Positions 26,497-35,827 are shown, numbered from the stretch's first letter. The stretch is DNA of 64,000 bases from an uncultured Lachnospiraceae bacterium (GCA_944381635.1 CALWLY010000012.1:27121-91120); one strand, 5' to 3'. Translations and numbers: made by a program. Notes: generated by a model from the letters alone, not told the origin.

Positions 26497-27333
26497 TTAA
26501 AGCCTTTTTTGATAAATGCGTTCTGCCAGCTGAACCAGCTGATACAGTCCCATGGCAATGACACAGAGAATCAGAATGGAAGTGATCAGGATATCCAGCT
26601 TGAAAACCTGGCTGCTGTAAATGATCAGATAGCCAAGTCCCCTTCTGGCTGAAAGAAATTCCCCGATGATGACACCTACCAAAGCAAGGCCGATGTTTAC
26701 TTTCATGGTGCTTAAAATAGTAGGTACGCTGCCGGGAAGGACTACTTTGAAGAAAGTGTCTTTTTTGGTTCCGCCAAGGGTTTTTACCAGACGTATCTTT
26801 TCTTCGTCCACCTGCAGAAAGCCGGTATAAAGGCTGATGACGGCGCCGAAGATGGCAACGGACATGCCGGCTACGATGATGGTATCGATACCGGTCCCCA
26901 GCCATACGATCAAAAGCGGAGCCAATGCGGATTTGGGAAGGCTGTTGAGAACCACCAGGTAAGGTTCGGCAATCTCGTGCAGACGTCTGGAATACCACAG
27001 AAGGGTGGCTGCCAGAATACTGATTATGATAACAAGCAGAAAGCTTACTACCGTTTCAAAGAGGGTGATGCCGATGTGGATAAAAAGAGATTTTGTCTGA
27101 AGCATATCCACAAAACAGAGGATGACCCGGGAGGGGCTGGAAAAGAAGAAGCTGTCAATCAATCCCAGGTCAGCGGCGGCTTCCCAGACGCCTAAAAACA
27201 GCAGCAGCACCAGGAGCCGGCAGATTTTTACCAGCTTTTGGTGCTTTTTTTCTGTCTGCTCAAATTTCAGCTGAGCTTCGGAAACTTTTTCTGTTTCCGG
27301 TATGCCTGCGGCAGGAAGTTTTTTATTTTTCAT
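26497..27333 (-). CDS. ABC transporter permease, SsuC/TauC-like
   Basis: A 278-residue inner-membrane permease with six membrane segments from about residue 35. Conserved family blocks are the segment LVVLNSLPKSALAPLLIVWLGTG and the late GEFLSARRGLGYLIIY. The family imports sulfonates, taurine, nitrate or thiamine precursors, and the substrate cannot be told here. ATG 27333 is chosen over an upstream in-frame start because GGAGGAA lies 8 nt before it; it overlaps the ATPase gene by 11 nt. The charged first 30 residues precede helix 1. There is no binding-protein gene in the operon. Confidence 0.88.
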   Translation of the reverse strand: MKNKKLPAAGIPETEKVSEAQLKFEQTEKKHQKLVKICRLLVLLLFLGVWEAAADLGLIDSFFFSSPSRVILCFVDMLQTKSLFIHIGITLFETVVSFLLVIIISILAATLLWYSRRLHEIAEPYLVVLNSLPKSALAPLLIVWLGTGIDTIIVAGMSVAIFGAVISLYTGFLQVDEEKIRLVKTLGGTKKDTFFKVVLPGSVPTILSTMKVNIGLALVGVIIGEFLSARRGLGYLIIYSSQVFKLDILITSILILCVIAMGLYQLVQLAERIYQKRL

Positions 27334-28093
27334 CGGACAATTCCTCCCATAACTGATTGAAATAATCTTTAAATTCCGGTGCATTTCTGGCGGCTAACAG
27401 GGAATTGTCAGGCAGGGAAAGATGAATCGGAATTTCTTTGCGTATAGTGGCGGGGCGGCTGGAAAGTACCAGAATGCGGTCGGCTAGGCTTATGGCTTCT
27501 GACAAGTCGTGGGTGATCAGAATGGCAGTTTTTTTGCTGGCCCGTATGATGCGGCAGATATCGGCCGAGACAAGGAGCCTTGTCAGATAATCAAGCGCGG
27601 AGAAAGGTTCATCCAGAAGAAGGATTTCCGGTTCCAAAGCCAGAGTCCGTATCAGAGCGGCGCGCTGTTTCATCCCTCCGGAAAGTTCGCTTGGCTTTTT
27701 GTGTGCAAAGGAGGAAAGGCCATAGTCTTCTAGCATTTTTTCTACCTTACTTTTGTTCTCCGGTGTGAGTTTTTTCTGGATTTCAAGCCCTAAAGTGACA
27801 TTTCTGTAAATATCCCGCCATTCAAACAGGTGATCGTGCTGCAGCATGTATCCAATACCGGGGGCCGGCGCACCCGGTTCGTCGGTGTAAAAAGTAATAT
27901 TGCCGGACTCAGGGGTAAGGAGACCGGCAAGGAGGGATAGGATAGTGGATTTTCCACAGCCTGACGGACCGACAATAGCCAGGAATTCTCCCTTTTTTAC
28001 CTCGAAGGAGACCTGATTCAGGGCTTGGGTCTCTCCTGAGAGGTTGTGATAGGAGAAAGAGATGTTTTCAAATTTCAGAATGGTCTGCTCCAT
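27323..28093 (-). CDS. ABC transporter ATP-binding protein, SsuB/TauB-like
   Basis: A 256-residue importer ATPase. Walker A GPSGCGKST, Q-loop IGYMLQHDHLFEW, signature LSGGMKQRAALIRTLA, Walker B EILLLDEPFSALD and H-loop ITHDLSEAI are all intact. ATG 28093 is preferred over an earlier in-frame start because it has GGAGGA 7 nt upstream and gives a normal N-terminus. The gene overlaps the permease gene downstream, so the two proteins are translationally coupled. A hairpin lies just upstream of the ribosome binding site. Confidence 0.93.
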   Translation of the reverse strand: MEQTILKFENISFSYHNLSGETQALNQVSFEVKKGEFLAIVGPSGCGKSTILSLLAGLLTPESGNITFYTDEPGAPAPGIGYMLQHDHLFEWRDIYRNVTLGLEIQKKLTPENKSKVEKMLEDYGLSSFAHKKPSELSGGMKQRAALIRTLALEPEILLLDEPFSALDYLTRLLVSADICRIIRASKKTAILITHDLSEAISLADRILVLSSRPATIRKEIPIHLSLPDNSLLAARNAPEFKDYFNQLWEELSDEK

Positions 28094-28110
28094 GATAAAA
28101 TCCTCCGTGG

Positions 28111-28136
28111 TATCAAGGGGCAAAATCCCCTTTGAT
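28111..28136 (-). promoter_or_regulatory. Hairpin in the leader of the ABC operon
   Basis: TATCAAGGGG (28111-28120) pairs with CCCCTTTGAT (28127-28136) around a 6-nt loop, with one bulge. It ends only a few bases from the ribosome binding site of the ATPase gene. It could affect translation or be a protein site; no known riboswitch was recognised. Confidence 0.35.
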
Positions 28137-28251
28137 CCTTGTATCATTATGATTTATAGTATGTGAGAAAAAGAGGAAAGTGTCGAAAATTTTGTCGGAA
28201 AAAGAAAATGTGTTTTCCAGACAGACAAAAGTCTGCGTGGAAAAACAAAAT

Positions 28252-28286
28252 ACTTTATTGAAATAAAGTCGGATTTGTGTTAGTAT
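28252..28286 (+). promoter_or_regulatory. argH promoter with palindrome over the -35
   Basis: TTGAAA (28258-28263), 17-bp spacer and TAGTAT (28281-28286) with an upstream TG. A perfect palindrome, ACTTTATT-GA-AATAAAGT (28252-28269), covers the -35 and is a candidate operator. It does not clearly match the ArgR box. Confidence 0.5.
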
Positions 28287-28386
28287 CTTTCTGAAAACAA
28301 AGCGGCACCGGTATACAGAAGGAAAATGTGCAGCCGGTGTCTGTACAGAAAATAGAAACCACACAGGTGGAAATGGAGGAACTACC

Positions 28387-29766
28387 ATGGCACAGCTTTG
28401 GGGCGGTCGATTTACAAAGGAGACGGATCAGCTGGTATATCAGTTTAATGCATCCATTTCTTTTGACAGGCGTTTCTGGAAGCAGGACATTGAAGGAAGT
28501 ATGGCGCATGTGAAAATGTTAGCCAGACAAGGCATCCTGACGGAGAAAGAAAAGGACGAGATTTTGGAAGGGCTTGAAAGTATCCGCAGGGATGTGGAAA
28601 AGGGAAAGTTAGTTATCACAGAAGAATATGAAGATATTCACAGCTTTGTGGAAGCAAATCTGATTGACAGAATCGGAGAGGCAGGAAAGAAGCTTCACAC
28701 GGGAAGAAGCCGCAATGATCAGGTGGCCCTGGATATGAAGCTTTACACGAGAGACCAGGTAAAAGAAGTGGATGAACTGTTAAAGGAGCTTCTTGTCACA
28801 CTTCTTCATATTATGGAAGAAAACCTGGAGACTTATATGCCCGGCTTCACCCATCTTCAGAAAGCGCAGCCGGTTACCCTTGCCCATCATGTAGGAGCTT
28901 ATTTTGAAATGTTCAAAAGAGACCGTCAGAGAATGCAGGATATTTACCGACGCATGAATTACTGCCCGCTCGGCTCGGGAGCGCTGGCAGGAACAACCTA
29001 CCCTCTGGACAGAGATTACACGGCAGAACTTTTAGGCTTTGCGGGACCTACCTTAAACAGCATGGATTCTGTGGCGGACAGGGACTATCTGATAGAGTTT
29101 CTCTCGGCTCTCTCTACGATCATGATGCATTTGAGCCGCTTCAGCGAAGAAATCATCATCTGGAATTCCAATGAATATCGTTTTGTAGAGATTGACGACG
29201 CTTACTCTACAGGCAGCAGTATTATGCCTCAGAAGAAAAATCCGGATATTGCAGAACTGGTGAGAGGAAAGACAGGACGTGTCTACGGTGCGCTGGTCTC
29301 CATGCTTACGGTGCTCAAGGGAATTCCCCTTGCTTATAATAAGGATATGCAGGAAGATAAAGAACTGTCTTTTGACGCTATGGATACGGTAAAAGGCTGT
29401 CTGCATCTGTTCAACGGCATGATGAAAACTATGAAATTCCGGAAAGATGTGATGACTAAGAGCGCAGTCAACGGCTTTACCAATGCCACCGACGCGGCAG
29501 ACTACCTGGTAAACAAAGGGGTTCCTTTTCGGGATGCCCATGGAATTATCGGGCGCCTGGTACTTTACTGCATCGATAAAAATGCCGGTATTGATGAGCT
29601 GAGTCTTGAGGAATTAAAGGCAATCAGCCCGGTGTTTGAAGAAGATATTTACGATGCGATCAGTCTGAAAACCTGCGTGGAAAAGCGTCTCACAACAGGC
29701 GCTCCCGGACCGGAAGCTATGAAAAAGGTAATCGCACTGCAAAAAGCATATTTAGAAGAAAACTGA
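28387..29766 (+). CDS. argH: Argininosuccinate lyase
   Basis: A 459-residue homotetrameric lyase that splits argininosuccinate into arginine and fumarate, the last step of arginine synthesis. The sequence begins LWGGRFTKETD. It contains HTGRSRNDQVALD and the fumarase/aspartase-superfamily signature SSIMPQKKNPD, whose Ser is on the catalytic loop. Length is normal. GGAGGAACTACC precedes ATG 28387. argG is not adjacent, so argH is isolated here from the rest of the pathway and followed by asd after about 105 bp. Confidence 0.97.
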   Translation: MAQLWGGRFTKETDQLVYQFNASISFDRRFWKQDIEGSMAHVKMLARQGILTEKEKDEILEGLESIRRDVEKGKLVITEEYEDIHSFVEANLIDRIGEAGKKLHTGRSRNDQVALDMKLYTRDQVKEVDELLKELLVTLLHIMEENLETYMPGFTHLQKAQPVTLAHHVGAYFEMFKRDRQRMQDIYRRMNYCPLGSGALAGTTYPLDRDYTAELLGFAGPTLNSMDSVADRDYLIEFLSALSTIMMHLSRFSEEIIIWNSNEYRFVEIDDAYSTGSSIMPQKKNPDIAELVRGKTGRVYGALVSMLTVLKGIPLAYNKDMQEDKELSFDAMDTVKGCLHLFNGMMKTMKFRKDVMTKSAVNGFTNATDAADYLVNKGVPFRDAHGIIGRLVLYCIDKNAGIDELSLEELKAISPVFEEDIYDAISLKTCVEKRLTTGAPGPEAMKKVIALQKAYLEEN

Positions 29767-29870
29767 CAGTATGGGTATCGCCGGTATTCGGCTTCCATGT
29801 TTGAATAAGTGTGGGAAAAAGACTGGGAAAAGTCTTGAAGCCCGGAAAATACAGAAAGGATGACAAAACT

Positions 29871-30956
29871 ATGAGTGAAAAACTGAAAGTTGGTATTTTA
29901 GGAGGAACAGGAATGGTGGGACAGAGATTTATTTCTCTCCTGGAAAATCATCCCTGGTTTGAGGTTACAACCATTGCGGCAAGCCCCCGTTCTGCGGGAA
30001 AAACCTATGAGGAAGCCGTGGGAGATCGTTGGAAAATGGACACTCCCATGCCGGAAAGTGTCAAAAATCTGATTGTCATGAATGTGAATGAAGTAGAAAA
30101 AGTAGCGGCAGAGGTGGATTTTGTATTCAGCGCCGTAGACATGACAAAGGAAGAAATCAAAAAAATCGAGGAAGATTATGCAAAAACAGAGACTCCGGTT
30201 GTTTCCAACAACAGCGCTCACCGCTGGACGCCGGATGTTCCCATGGTAGTGCCGGAAATCAATCCCCAGCATATGGATGTCATTCCTTTCCAGAGAAAAC
30301 GTCTGGGAACAAAAAGAGGTTTTGTAGCTGTAAAACCTAACTGTTCCATCCAGAGTTATGCACCGGTTCTGACTGCATGGAAGGAGTTTGAGCCCTATGA
30401 AGTAGTGGCAACTACCTATCAGGCAATCTCAGGAGCCGGAAAAACCTTTAAAGACTGGCCGGAAATGGTGGGAAATATTATTCCTTATATTGGCGGTGAA
30501 GAAGAAAAAAGTGAAAAAGAACCTCTGCGTATCTGGGGTGAGATTAAGGACGGCGTGATCGTGCCGGCAGAAAGTCCTGTTATTACCTGCCAGTGTGTCC
30601 GCGTGCCGGTGCTGAACGGACATACAGCTGCAGTGTTTGTGAAATTCCGCAAAAAACCTACCAAAGAGCAGCTGATTCAGAAACTGGTGGGATTTAAAGG
30701 AGCACCCCAGGAATTAAATCTTCCCAGCGCACCCAAACAGTTCATCCAGTATCTGGAGGAGGATAACCGTCCCCAGGTCAGCGAAGATGTGAACTATGAG
30801 AATGGAATGGGAATTTCTGTGGGACGTATCCGGGAAGATCATGTTTATGACTGGAAGTTTATCGGACTTTCTCATAACACTGTCCGCGGTGCGGCAGGCG
30901 GAGCGATTCTGTGTGCGGAGCTTTTAAAGGCACAGGGATATATCACCAAAAAATAA
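29871..30956 (+). CDS. asd: Aspartate-semialdehyde dehydrogenase
   Basis: A 361-residue NADP-dependent enzyme that reduces aspartyl phosphate to aspartate semialdehyde for lysine, threonine, methionine and cell-wall diaminopimelate. The N-terminal Rossmann motif is GILGGTGMVGQRF. The catalytic Cys158 sits in KPNCSIQSY, and the C-terminal SHNTVRGAAGGAILCAELL is typical of the archaeal/fungal-like ASADH subclass. ATG 29871 is chosen over an in-frame start 60 bp upstream because it gives the family N-terminus and has AAAGGA about 10 nt upstream. topB follows after 21 bp. Confidence 0.96.
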   Translation: MSEKLKVGILGGTGMVGQRFISLLENHPWFEVTTIAASPRSAGKTYEEAVGDRWKMDTPMPESVKNLIVMNVNEVEKVAAEVDFVFSAVDMTKEEIKKIEEDYAKTETPVVSNNSAHRWTPDVPMVVPEINPQHMDVIPFQRKRLGTKRGFVAVKPNCSIQSYAPVLTAWKEFEPYEVVATTYQAISGAGKTFKDWPEMVGNIIPYIGGEEEKSEKEPLRIWGEIKDGVIVPAESPVITCQCVRVPVLNGHTAAVFVKFRKKPTKEQLIQKLVGFKGAPQELNLPSAPKQFIQYLEEDNRPQVSEDVNYENGMGISVGRIREDHVYDWKFIGLSHNTVRGAAGGAILCAELLKAQGYITKK

Positions 30957-30977
30957 ACCGGAAAACGAAAGGTAAGA

Positions 30978-33080
30978 ATGGGAAAAAATTTATTTATCGC
31001 AGAAAAGCCCAGTGTTGCCAGGGAGTTTGCCAAAGCGCTGAAACTTTCCATGAGCAACAGGGACGGCTATCTGGAGTCTTCGGAAGCTATTGTCACCTGG
31101 TGCGTGGGGCATCTTGTGACAATGAGCTATCCGGAGGCTTACGATGAAAGCCTGAAGAGATGGACGCTGCAGACATTGCCGTTCATCCCTGAGGAATATA
31201 AATATGAGGTCATTCCGGGCGTAAAAAAGCAGTTTGACATTGTCAGCGGTCTTTTAAACCGTCCGGATGTGACTACAATCTATGTCTGCACGGACTCCGG
31301 ACGGGAAGGAGAATATATTTACCGTTTGGTGGAAAGACAGGCAGGAGTCCATGGCAAAGAGCGCCGCAGGGTCTGGATCGATTCACAGACGGAAGAGGAA
31401 ATTTTGAGAGGAATCCGGGAAGCAAAAGATTTGTCCGCCTATGATAATTTGTGCGAGGCGGCTTATTTGCGTGCAAAGGAAGACTATCTGATGGGAATCA
31501 ATTTCTCCAGAGTCCTGACTTTGAAGTACGGCTATCAGATAAAAAATTACTTAAAGCAGGACAGAGCCGTAATCTCCGTAGGACGTGTAATGACCTGCGT
31601 TCTGGGGATGGTGGTAAAACGGGAACGGGAAATCCGCAGCTTTGAAAAGACGCCTTTTTACAGGGTGTTGGGAAAGTTTTCTCTGCCTATGGAAGGAGAA
31701 AACGCAGCGGGAAAGGTCCTGGAAGGAGAATGGAGAGCCGTGGAAGGAAGCGGCTATTTCCAGTCGCCCCTTCTTTATAAGGAAAATGGATTTAAGAAAA
31801 AAGAAGATGCCAGGAAGCTGATCCAGGATTTGAAGGCAGAGCCTTTTGAACTCCCGGTGCTGGAAAAAATAGAGAAAAAACGGGAGCTGAAAAATCCTCC
31901 CCTTCTTTATAACCTGGCAGAGCTGCAGAATGACTGTTCCAGACTTTTTAAAATCAGCCCGGATGAAACATTGCGCATTGCACAGGAGCTGTACGAGAAA
32001 AAGCTTACTACCTATCCGAGAACAGATGCCCGTGTTCTATCCACGGCGGTGGCGAAGGAAATATCCAGAAATCTTTCAGGATTAAAAAATTATGTTCATG
32101 GCTCCGCCTTTGCATCGGAGATTCTGGAAAACGGAAGCTACAAAAATATTGCAAAAAGCCGTTATGTGAATGACAAGCAGATTACAGACCACTATGCGAT
32201 CATTCCTACAGGTCAGGGGCTGGGTGCGCTGAAAGGTTTGACGCCTGCGGCGGCAAAAGTTTATGAAATTATCGTCCGTAGATTTTTAAGTATTTTTTAT
32301 CCGCCGGCGGTATACCAGAAGATATCCCTTGTGAGTCTGATGAAAAAGGAACGTTTTTTCACTTCATTCAAAATTCTCACAGAGGAAGGTTATCTGAAAG
32401 TCACTGCCTTTTCCTTTGCTAATAAAAAAGGAGCAGACAAAGCAGGAAACAAAACGGCAGATGTCGCAGAAGAGGAAAACGCGGAAGAAAAAAACGGCGG
32501 ATCAAAAGAGGAGAACAATACCGAAGACATCCGGTGCGACGAAGCCTTTTTGGAGACGCTGAAAAAGCTGAAAAAGGGAACTGTGCTGGGATTTGAAGAT
32601 TTCCTGATCAAAGAAGGAGAGACTTCTCCGCCCAAACGTTACAATTCCGGTACGATGATTCTGACCATGGAGAACGCAGGACAGTTTATCGAGGATGAGG
32701 AACTGCGGGCCCAGATTAAGGGAAGCGGAATAGGAACCTCCGCTACAAGGGCCGAGATTTTGAAAAAACTGGTTTCCATCGGTTATCTTGCTCTGAACAA
32801 GAAAACACAGGTCATTACGCCTACGCTGATGGGCGAGATGGTGCATGACGTGGTGGCAGGCTCCATGAAACCTCTTTTGGACCCGGCCCTGACAGCCAGC
32901 TGGGAGAAAGGACTGACCGGGGTGGCTCAGGGAGCTATCACCACAGAAGAATACATGCAGAAGCTGAATGATTTTGTGACCCGCAGAACCAATATCGTAA
33001 AACAGCTGAACAATCAGTCTGTGCTTTACAGGCAGTTTGACGAGTCGGCCCGGTTTTATAAAAAGACGGAAAAAAAGTAA
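30978..33080 (+). CDS. topB: DNA topoisomerase III
   Basis: A 700-residue type IA topoisomerase that passes and decatenates single strands. The N-terminal TOPRIM domain starts FIAEKPSVAREFAKAL, with acidic metal ligands in VCTDSGREGEYIYRL. The active-site Tyr346 lies in LTTYPRTDARVLS. A charged, Glu/Lys/Asn-rich insert (about residues 480-515) interrupts the C-terminal part, where IGTSATRAEILKKLVSIGYL is conserved. It has no zinc-finger tail. The gene is 21 bp after asd and probably shares its message. One topoisomerase III is usual in Firmicutes, but extra copies often travel on mobile elements; nothing mobile is seen here. Confidence 0.95.
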   Translation: MGKNLFIAEKPSVAREFAKALKLSMSNRDGYLESSEAIVTWCVGHLVTMSYPEAYDESLKRWTLQTLPFIPEEYKYEVIPGVKKQFDIVSGLLNRPDVTTIYVCTDSGREGEYIYRLVERQAGVHGKERRRVWIDSQTEEEILRGIREAKDLSAYDNLCEAAYLRAKEDYLMGINFSRVLTLKYGYQIKNYLKQDRAVISVGRVMTCVLGMVVKREREIRSFEKTPFYRVLGKFSLPMEGENAAGKVLEGEWRAVEGSGYFQSPLLYKENGFKKKEDARKLIQDLKAEPFELPVLEKIEKKRELKNPPLLYNLAELQNDCSRLFKISPDETLRIAQELYEKKLTTYPRTDARVLSTAVAKEISRNLSGLKNYVHGSAFASEILENGSYKNIAKSRYVNDKQITDHYAIIPTGQGLGALKGLTPAAAKVYEIIVRRFLSIFYPPAVYQKISLVSLMKKERFFTSFKILTEEGYLKVTAFSFANKKGADKAGNKTADVAEEENAEEKNGGSKEENNTEDIRCDEAFLETLKKLKKGTVLGFEDFLIKEGETSPPKRYNSGTMILTMENAGQFIEDEELRAQIKGSGIGTSATRAEILKKLVSIGYLALNKKTQVITPTLMGEMVHDVVAGSMKPLLDPALTASWEKGLTGVAQGAITTEEYMQKLNDFVTRRTNIVKQLNNQSVLYRQFDESARFYKKTEKK

Positions 33081-33155
33081 AGGGCATTGGATGATGCCAG
33101 GGCATCAAAACACGAAAAAAAGCCCGACCAGGGCGAATTTTGGAGGTAAAAAGAA

Positions 33156-33821
33156 ATGGAAGCAATGAAAATCCGTAATTTGTACGATTTAAACGAAACA
33201 ATAGCCGCACCATTGTTCGAAGGCAAATCCTATCCCTGGGAACTGCTTCCGGAAATCAAATCCTTTATCGTAAAGCTTGGAAATTCTCTTCCGGAAGATC
33301 GTTTTGAAAAAAGAGGAGAGGATGTCTGGGTAGCCAAATCTGCAAAAGTGGCTCCTACAGCCTGCCTGAACGGCCCCTGCATCGTGGATGAGGATGCAGA
33401 AGTGCGCCACTGTGCTTTCGTGCGCGGCAGCGCCATCATCGGCAAAGGAGCTGTGGTGGGCAATTCCACAGAGTTAAAAAATGTGATCCTGTTCAACAAA
33501 GTGCAGGTTCCTCATTACAACTATGTAGGCGACAGCATTCTGGGCTACAAAGCCCACATGGGAGCCGGCTCTATCACCTCCAATGTGAAAAGCGATAAAA
33601 CTCTGGTAGTGGTAAAAGCTCCGGAGGAGCAGATGGAAACAGGGCTGAAAAAATTCGGAGCCATGCTGGGAGACAATGTAGAAGTGGGATGCAATTCCGT
33701 CTTAAATCCCGGGACTGTGATCGGAAGAAATACCAACGTGTACCCTACTTCCATGGTTCGCGGATTTGTTCCGGAAAACAGTATCTATAAATGCAGAACG
33801 GAAATTGCCGAGAAGGTCTGA
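33156..33821 (+). CDS. Left-handed beta-helix acyltransferase-like protein (GlmU C-terminal-like)
   Basis: A 221-residue hexapeptide-repeat protein. From about residue 65 it shows the left-handed beta-helix pattern (VWVAKSAKVAPTACLNGPCI, IIGKGAVVGNSTELKNVILF). The blocks VPHYNYVGDSILG and HMGAGSITSNVKSD closely resemble the acetyltransferase half of GlmU and LbH nucleotidyltransferases, but the nucleotidyltransferase domain is absent. It may acetylate a sugar or be a stand-alone relative of unknown substrate. TTGGAGG precedes ATG 33156. A 75-bp gap after topB shows no clear terminator. Confidence 0.8.
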   Translation: MEAMKIRNLYDLNETIAAPLFEGKSYPWELLPEIKSFIVKLGNSLPEDRFEKRGEDVWVAKSAKVAPTACLNGPCIVDEDAEVRHCAFVRGSAIIGKGAVVGNSTELKNVILFNKVQVPHYNYVGDSILGYKAHMGAGSITSNVKSDKTLVVVKAPEEQMETGLKKFGAMLGDNVEVGCNSVLNPGTVIGRNTNVYPTSMVRGFVPENSIYKCRTEIAEKV

Positions 33822-33971
33822 ACCTTTGGGAATCCAAAAGAAAATTTAGAAAAAGACTGGATTTTTTGTCGAAAATATGAGAGAATAACATGAATGATTG
33901 CGAGGAGAGATTCTGCCATCACCAGGATTTTTCACTCAAAAGATTATCTACATATTGAAAGGAGATTTCAC

Positions 33972-34664
33972 ATGACTTATTCACATGAAGTAGAAAAAAT
34001 GTGTCCGGTTGCACAGGGTGTTAACCATGGCTGTGCACCAATCCCTGAAGAAGCAAAATGGGTAAAAGCTAAACAGATCGAAGACATTTCCGGTCTGACA
34101 CACGGTGTAGGCTGGTGTGCACCTCAGCAGGGAGCCTGCAAACTGACTCTGAACGTAAAAGAGGGTATTATCCAGGAAGCATTAGTTGAAACATTAGGCT
34201 GCTCCGGTATGACTCACTCCGCAGCTATGGCTGCAGAAATTCTGCCTGGCAGAACATTACTGGAAGCTCTGAATACAGACCTTGTTTGTGACGCTATCAA
34301 CACAGCTATGAGAGAGCTGTTCTTACAGATTGTTTACGGACGTACACAGTCTGCTTTCTCTGAAGACGGACTTCCGATCGGCGCTGGTCTGGAAGACCTT
34401 GGTAAAGGCTTAAGAAGCCAGGTTGGTACTATGTACGGTACTCTGGCTAAAGGACCTCGTTACCTGGAAATGGCAGAGGGATATGTAACAGGAATCGCTC
34501 TGGATGCAGACGATCAGATCATCGGTTACAAATTTGTTAACTTCGGAAAGATGACTGATTTCATGAAAAAAGGTGATGATGCTCAGACAGCATACGAAAA
34601 AGCATCCGGTCAGTACGGCCGCGTAGCTGACGCTGTTAAGATCATCGACCCGAGACAGGAATAA
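33972..34664 (+). CDS. NifU/IscU-like iron-sulfur scaffold protein
   Basis: A 230-residue protein related to Fe-S cluster assembly scaffolds. Three spaced cysteines recall IscU: Cys56 (QQGACKLTLNV), Cys77 (ETLGCSGMTHSAAMAAE) and Cys106 (DLVCDAINTAM). The region after about residue 125 is not IscU-like. ATG 33972 is used because AAAGGAG lies 7-8 nt upstream; the longer in-frame start lacks one. Codon use (GCT, GGT, CTG, AAA-rich) suggests very high expression. It is 18 bp upstream of the GGGtGRT gene, and the pair is conserved together in my recollection of Lachnospiraceae. Inference: it loads a cluster onto, or works with, that partner. No cysteine desulfurase is nearby. Confidence 0.82.
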   Translation: MTYSHEVEKMCPVAQGVNHGCAPIPEEAKWVKAKQIEDISGLTHGVGWCAPQQGACKLTLNVKEGIIQEALVETLGCSGMTHSAAMAAEILPGRTLLEALNTDLVCDAINTAMRELFLQIVYGRTQSAFSEDGLPIGAGLEDLGKGLRSQVGTMYGTLAKGPRYLEMAEGYVTGIALDADDQIIGYKFVNFGKMTDFMKKGDDAQTAYEKASGQYGRVADAVKIIDPRQE

Positions 34665-34682
34665 GAAGAGGAGGTAACAAAC

Positions 34683-35693
34683 ATGGCATTATTTGAATCT
34701 TATGAAAGAAGAATTGACAAGATCAACGCTGTTTTAAATAGCTATGGTATTGCTTCCATCGAAGAAGCTGAAAAAATCACAAAAGACGCAGGACTGGACG
34801 TTTACAACATGGTAAAAGGCATCCAGCCTATCTGCTTCGAAAACGCTTGCTGGGCTTACATCGTAGGCGCTGCAATCGCTATCAAAAAAGGCTGCAGAAG
34901 AGCAGCTGATGCTGCTGCAGCAATCGGTGAAGGACTTCAGTCTTTCTGTATTCCCGGTTCTGTTGCTGATCAGCGTAAAGTAGGTCTGGGACATGGTAAC
35001 CTGGGCAAAATGCTTCTGGAAGAAGAAACAGACTGCTTCTGCTTCCTGGCAGGACACGAATCCTTCGCAGCTGCTGAAGGCGCTATCGGTATCGCTGAAA
35101 AAGCAAACAAAGTACGTCAGAAACCTCTGCGCGTTATCCTGAACGGTCTTGGAAAAGACGCTGCTCAGATCATCTCCAGAATCAACGGATTTACATACGT
35201 TGAAACAGAAATGGATTACTACACAGGCGAAGTAAAAGAAGTGTTCCGTAAATCCTACTCTGATGGTCTTCGTGCAAAAGTTAACTGCTACGGCGCTAAC
35301 GACGTAACAGAAGGCGTTGCAATCATGTGGAAAGAAGGCGTAGACGTTTCCATCACAGGTAACTCTACAAACCCGACTAGATTCCAGCATCCGGTTGCAG
35401 GTACATACAAAAAAGAATGTATCGAAAAAGGTAAAAAATACTTCTCTGTTGCTTCCGGCGGCGGTACAGGACGTACACTTCATCCGGACAACATGGCAGC
35501 AGGCCCTGCTTCCTACGGTATGACAGATACTATGGGACGTATGCACTCTGATGCACAGTTCGCAGGATCTTCTTCCGTACCGGCTCACGTAGAAATGATG
35601 GGCTTAATCGGTGCAGGAAACAACCCGATGGTTGGTATGACTGTATCCGTTGCAGTTGCCATCGAGGAAGCTGCTAAGGAAGGCAAATTCTAA
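34683..35693 (+). CDS. GGGtGRT-family protein
   Basis: A 336-residue protein of a family named after its glycine-rich motif, here GGGTGRT at residues 259-265 (within SVASGGGTGRTLHPDNMA). Function is not established. It has several cysteines (ICFENACW, KKGCRR, ETDCFCFLAG, VNCYGAND, KKECIEK), which could bind a metal or cluster, and no membrane segments, so it is cytoplasmic. Codon use suggests abundant expression. It follows the NifU-like scaffold by 18 bp with a GAGGAGG ribosome binding site, and a strong terminator closes the two-gene unit. The partnership suggests a metallo-enzyme of unknown reaction. Confidence 0.88.
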   Translation: MALFESYERRIDKINAVLNSYGIASIEEAEKITKDAGLDVYNMVKGIQPICFENACWAYIVGAAIAIKKGCRRAADAAAAIGEGLQSFCIPGSVADQRKVGLGHGNLGKMLLEEETDCFCFLAGHESFAAAEGAIGIAEKANKVRQKPLRVILNGLGKDAAQIISRINGFTYVETEMDYYTGEVKEVFRKSYSDGLRAKVNCYGANDVTEGVAIMWKEGVDVSITGNSTNPTRFQHPVAGTYKKECIEKGKKYFSVASGGGTGRTLHPDNMAAGPASYGMTDTMGRMHSDAQFAGSSSVPAHVEMMGLIGAGNNPMVGMTVSVAVAIEEAAKEGKF

Positions 35694-35703
35694 GGAATCC
35701 AGT

Positions 35704-35754
35704 AAAATCAAGGGTTTCCGTTGATATGAAAAATCAGCGGAGATCCTTAATTTT
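35704..35754 (+). terminator. Terminator of the scaffold/GGGtGRT operon
   Basis: AAAATCAAGG (35704-35713) pairs with CCTTAATTTT (35745-35754), with an inner CCGTTGAT/ATCAGCGG stem. The paired A-tract and T-tract make it suited to act on both strands. Confidence 0.75.
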
Positions 35755-35792
35755 GCCACGTAATACATAAGAGGTAATATACAAATTTTTAC

Positions 35793-35827
35793 AGTCGCCG
35801 CCACCCGTTTTACGGAGGGCGGCGACT
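35793..35827. terminator. GC-rich hairpin
   Basis: AGTCGCCGCC (35793-35802) and GGCGGCGACT (35818-35827) pair perfectly. On the reverse strand the stem is followed by GTAAAAATTTG, so it may terminate leftward transcription. No leftward gene ends here. Confidence 0.5.
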
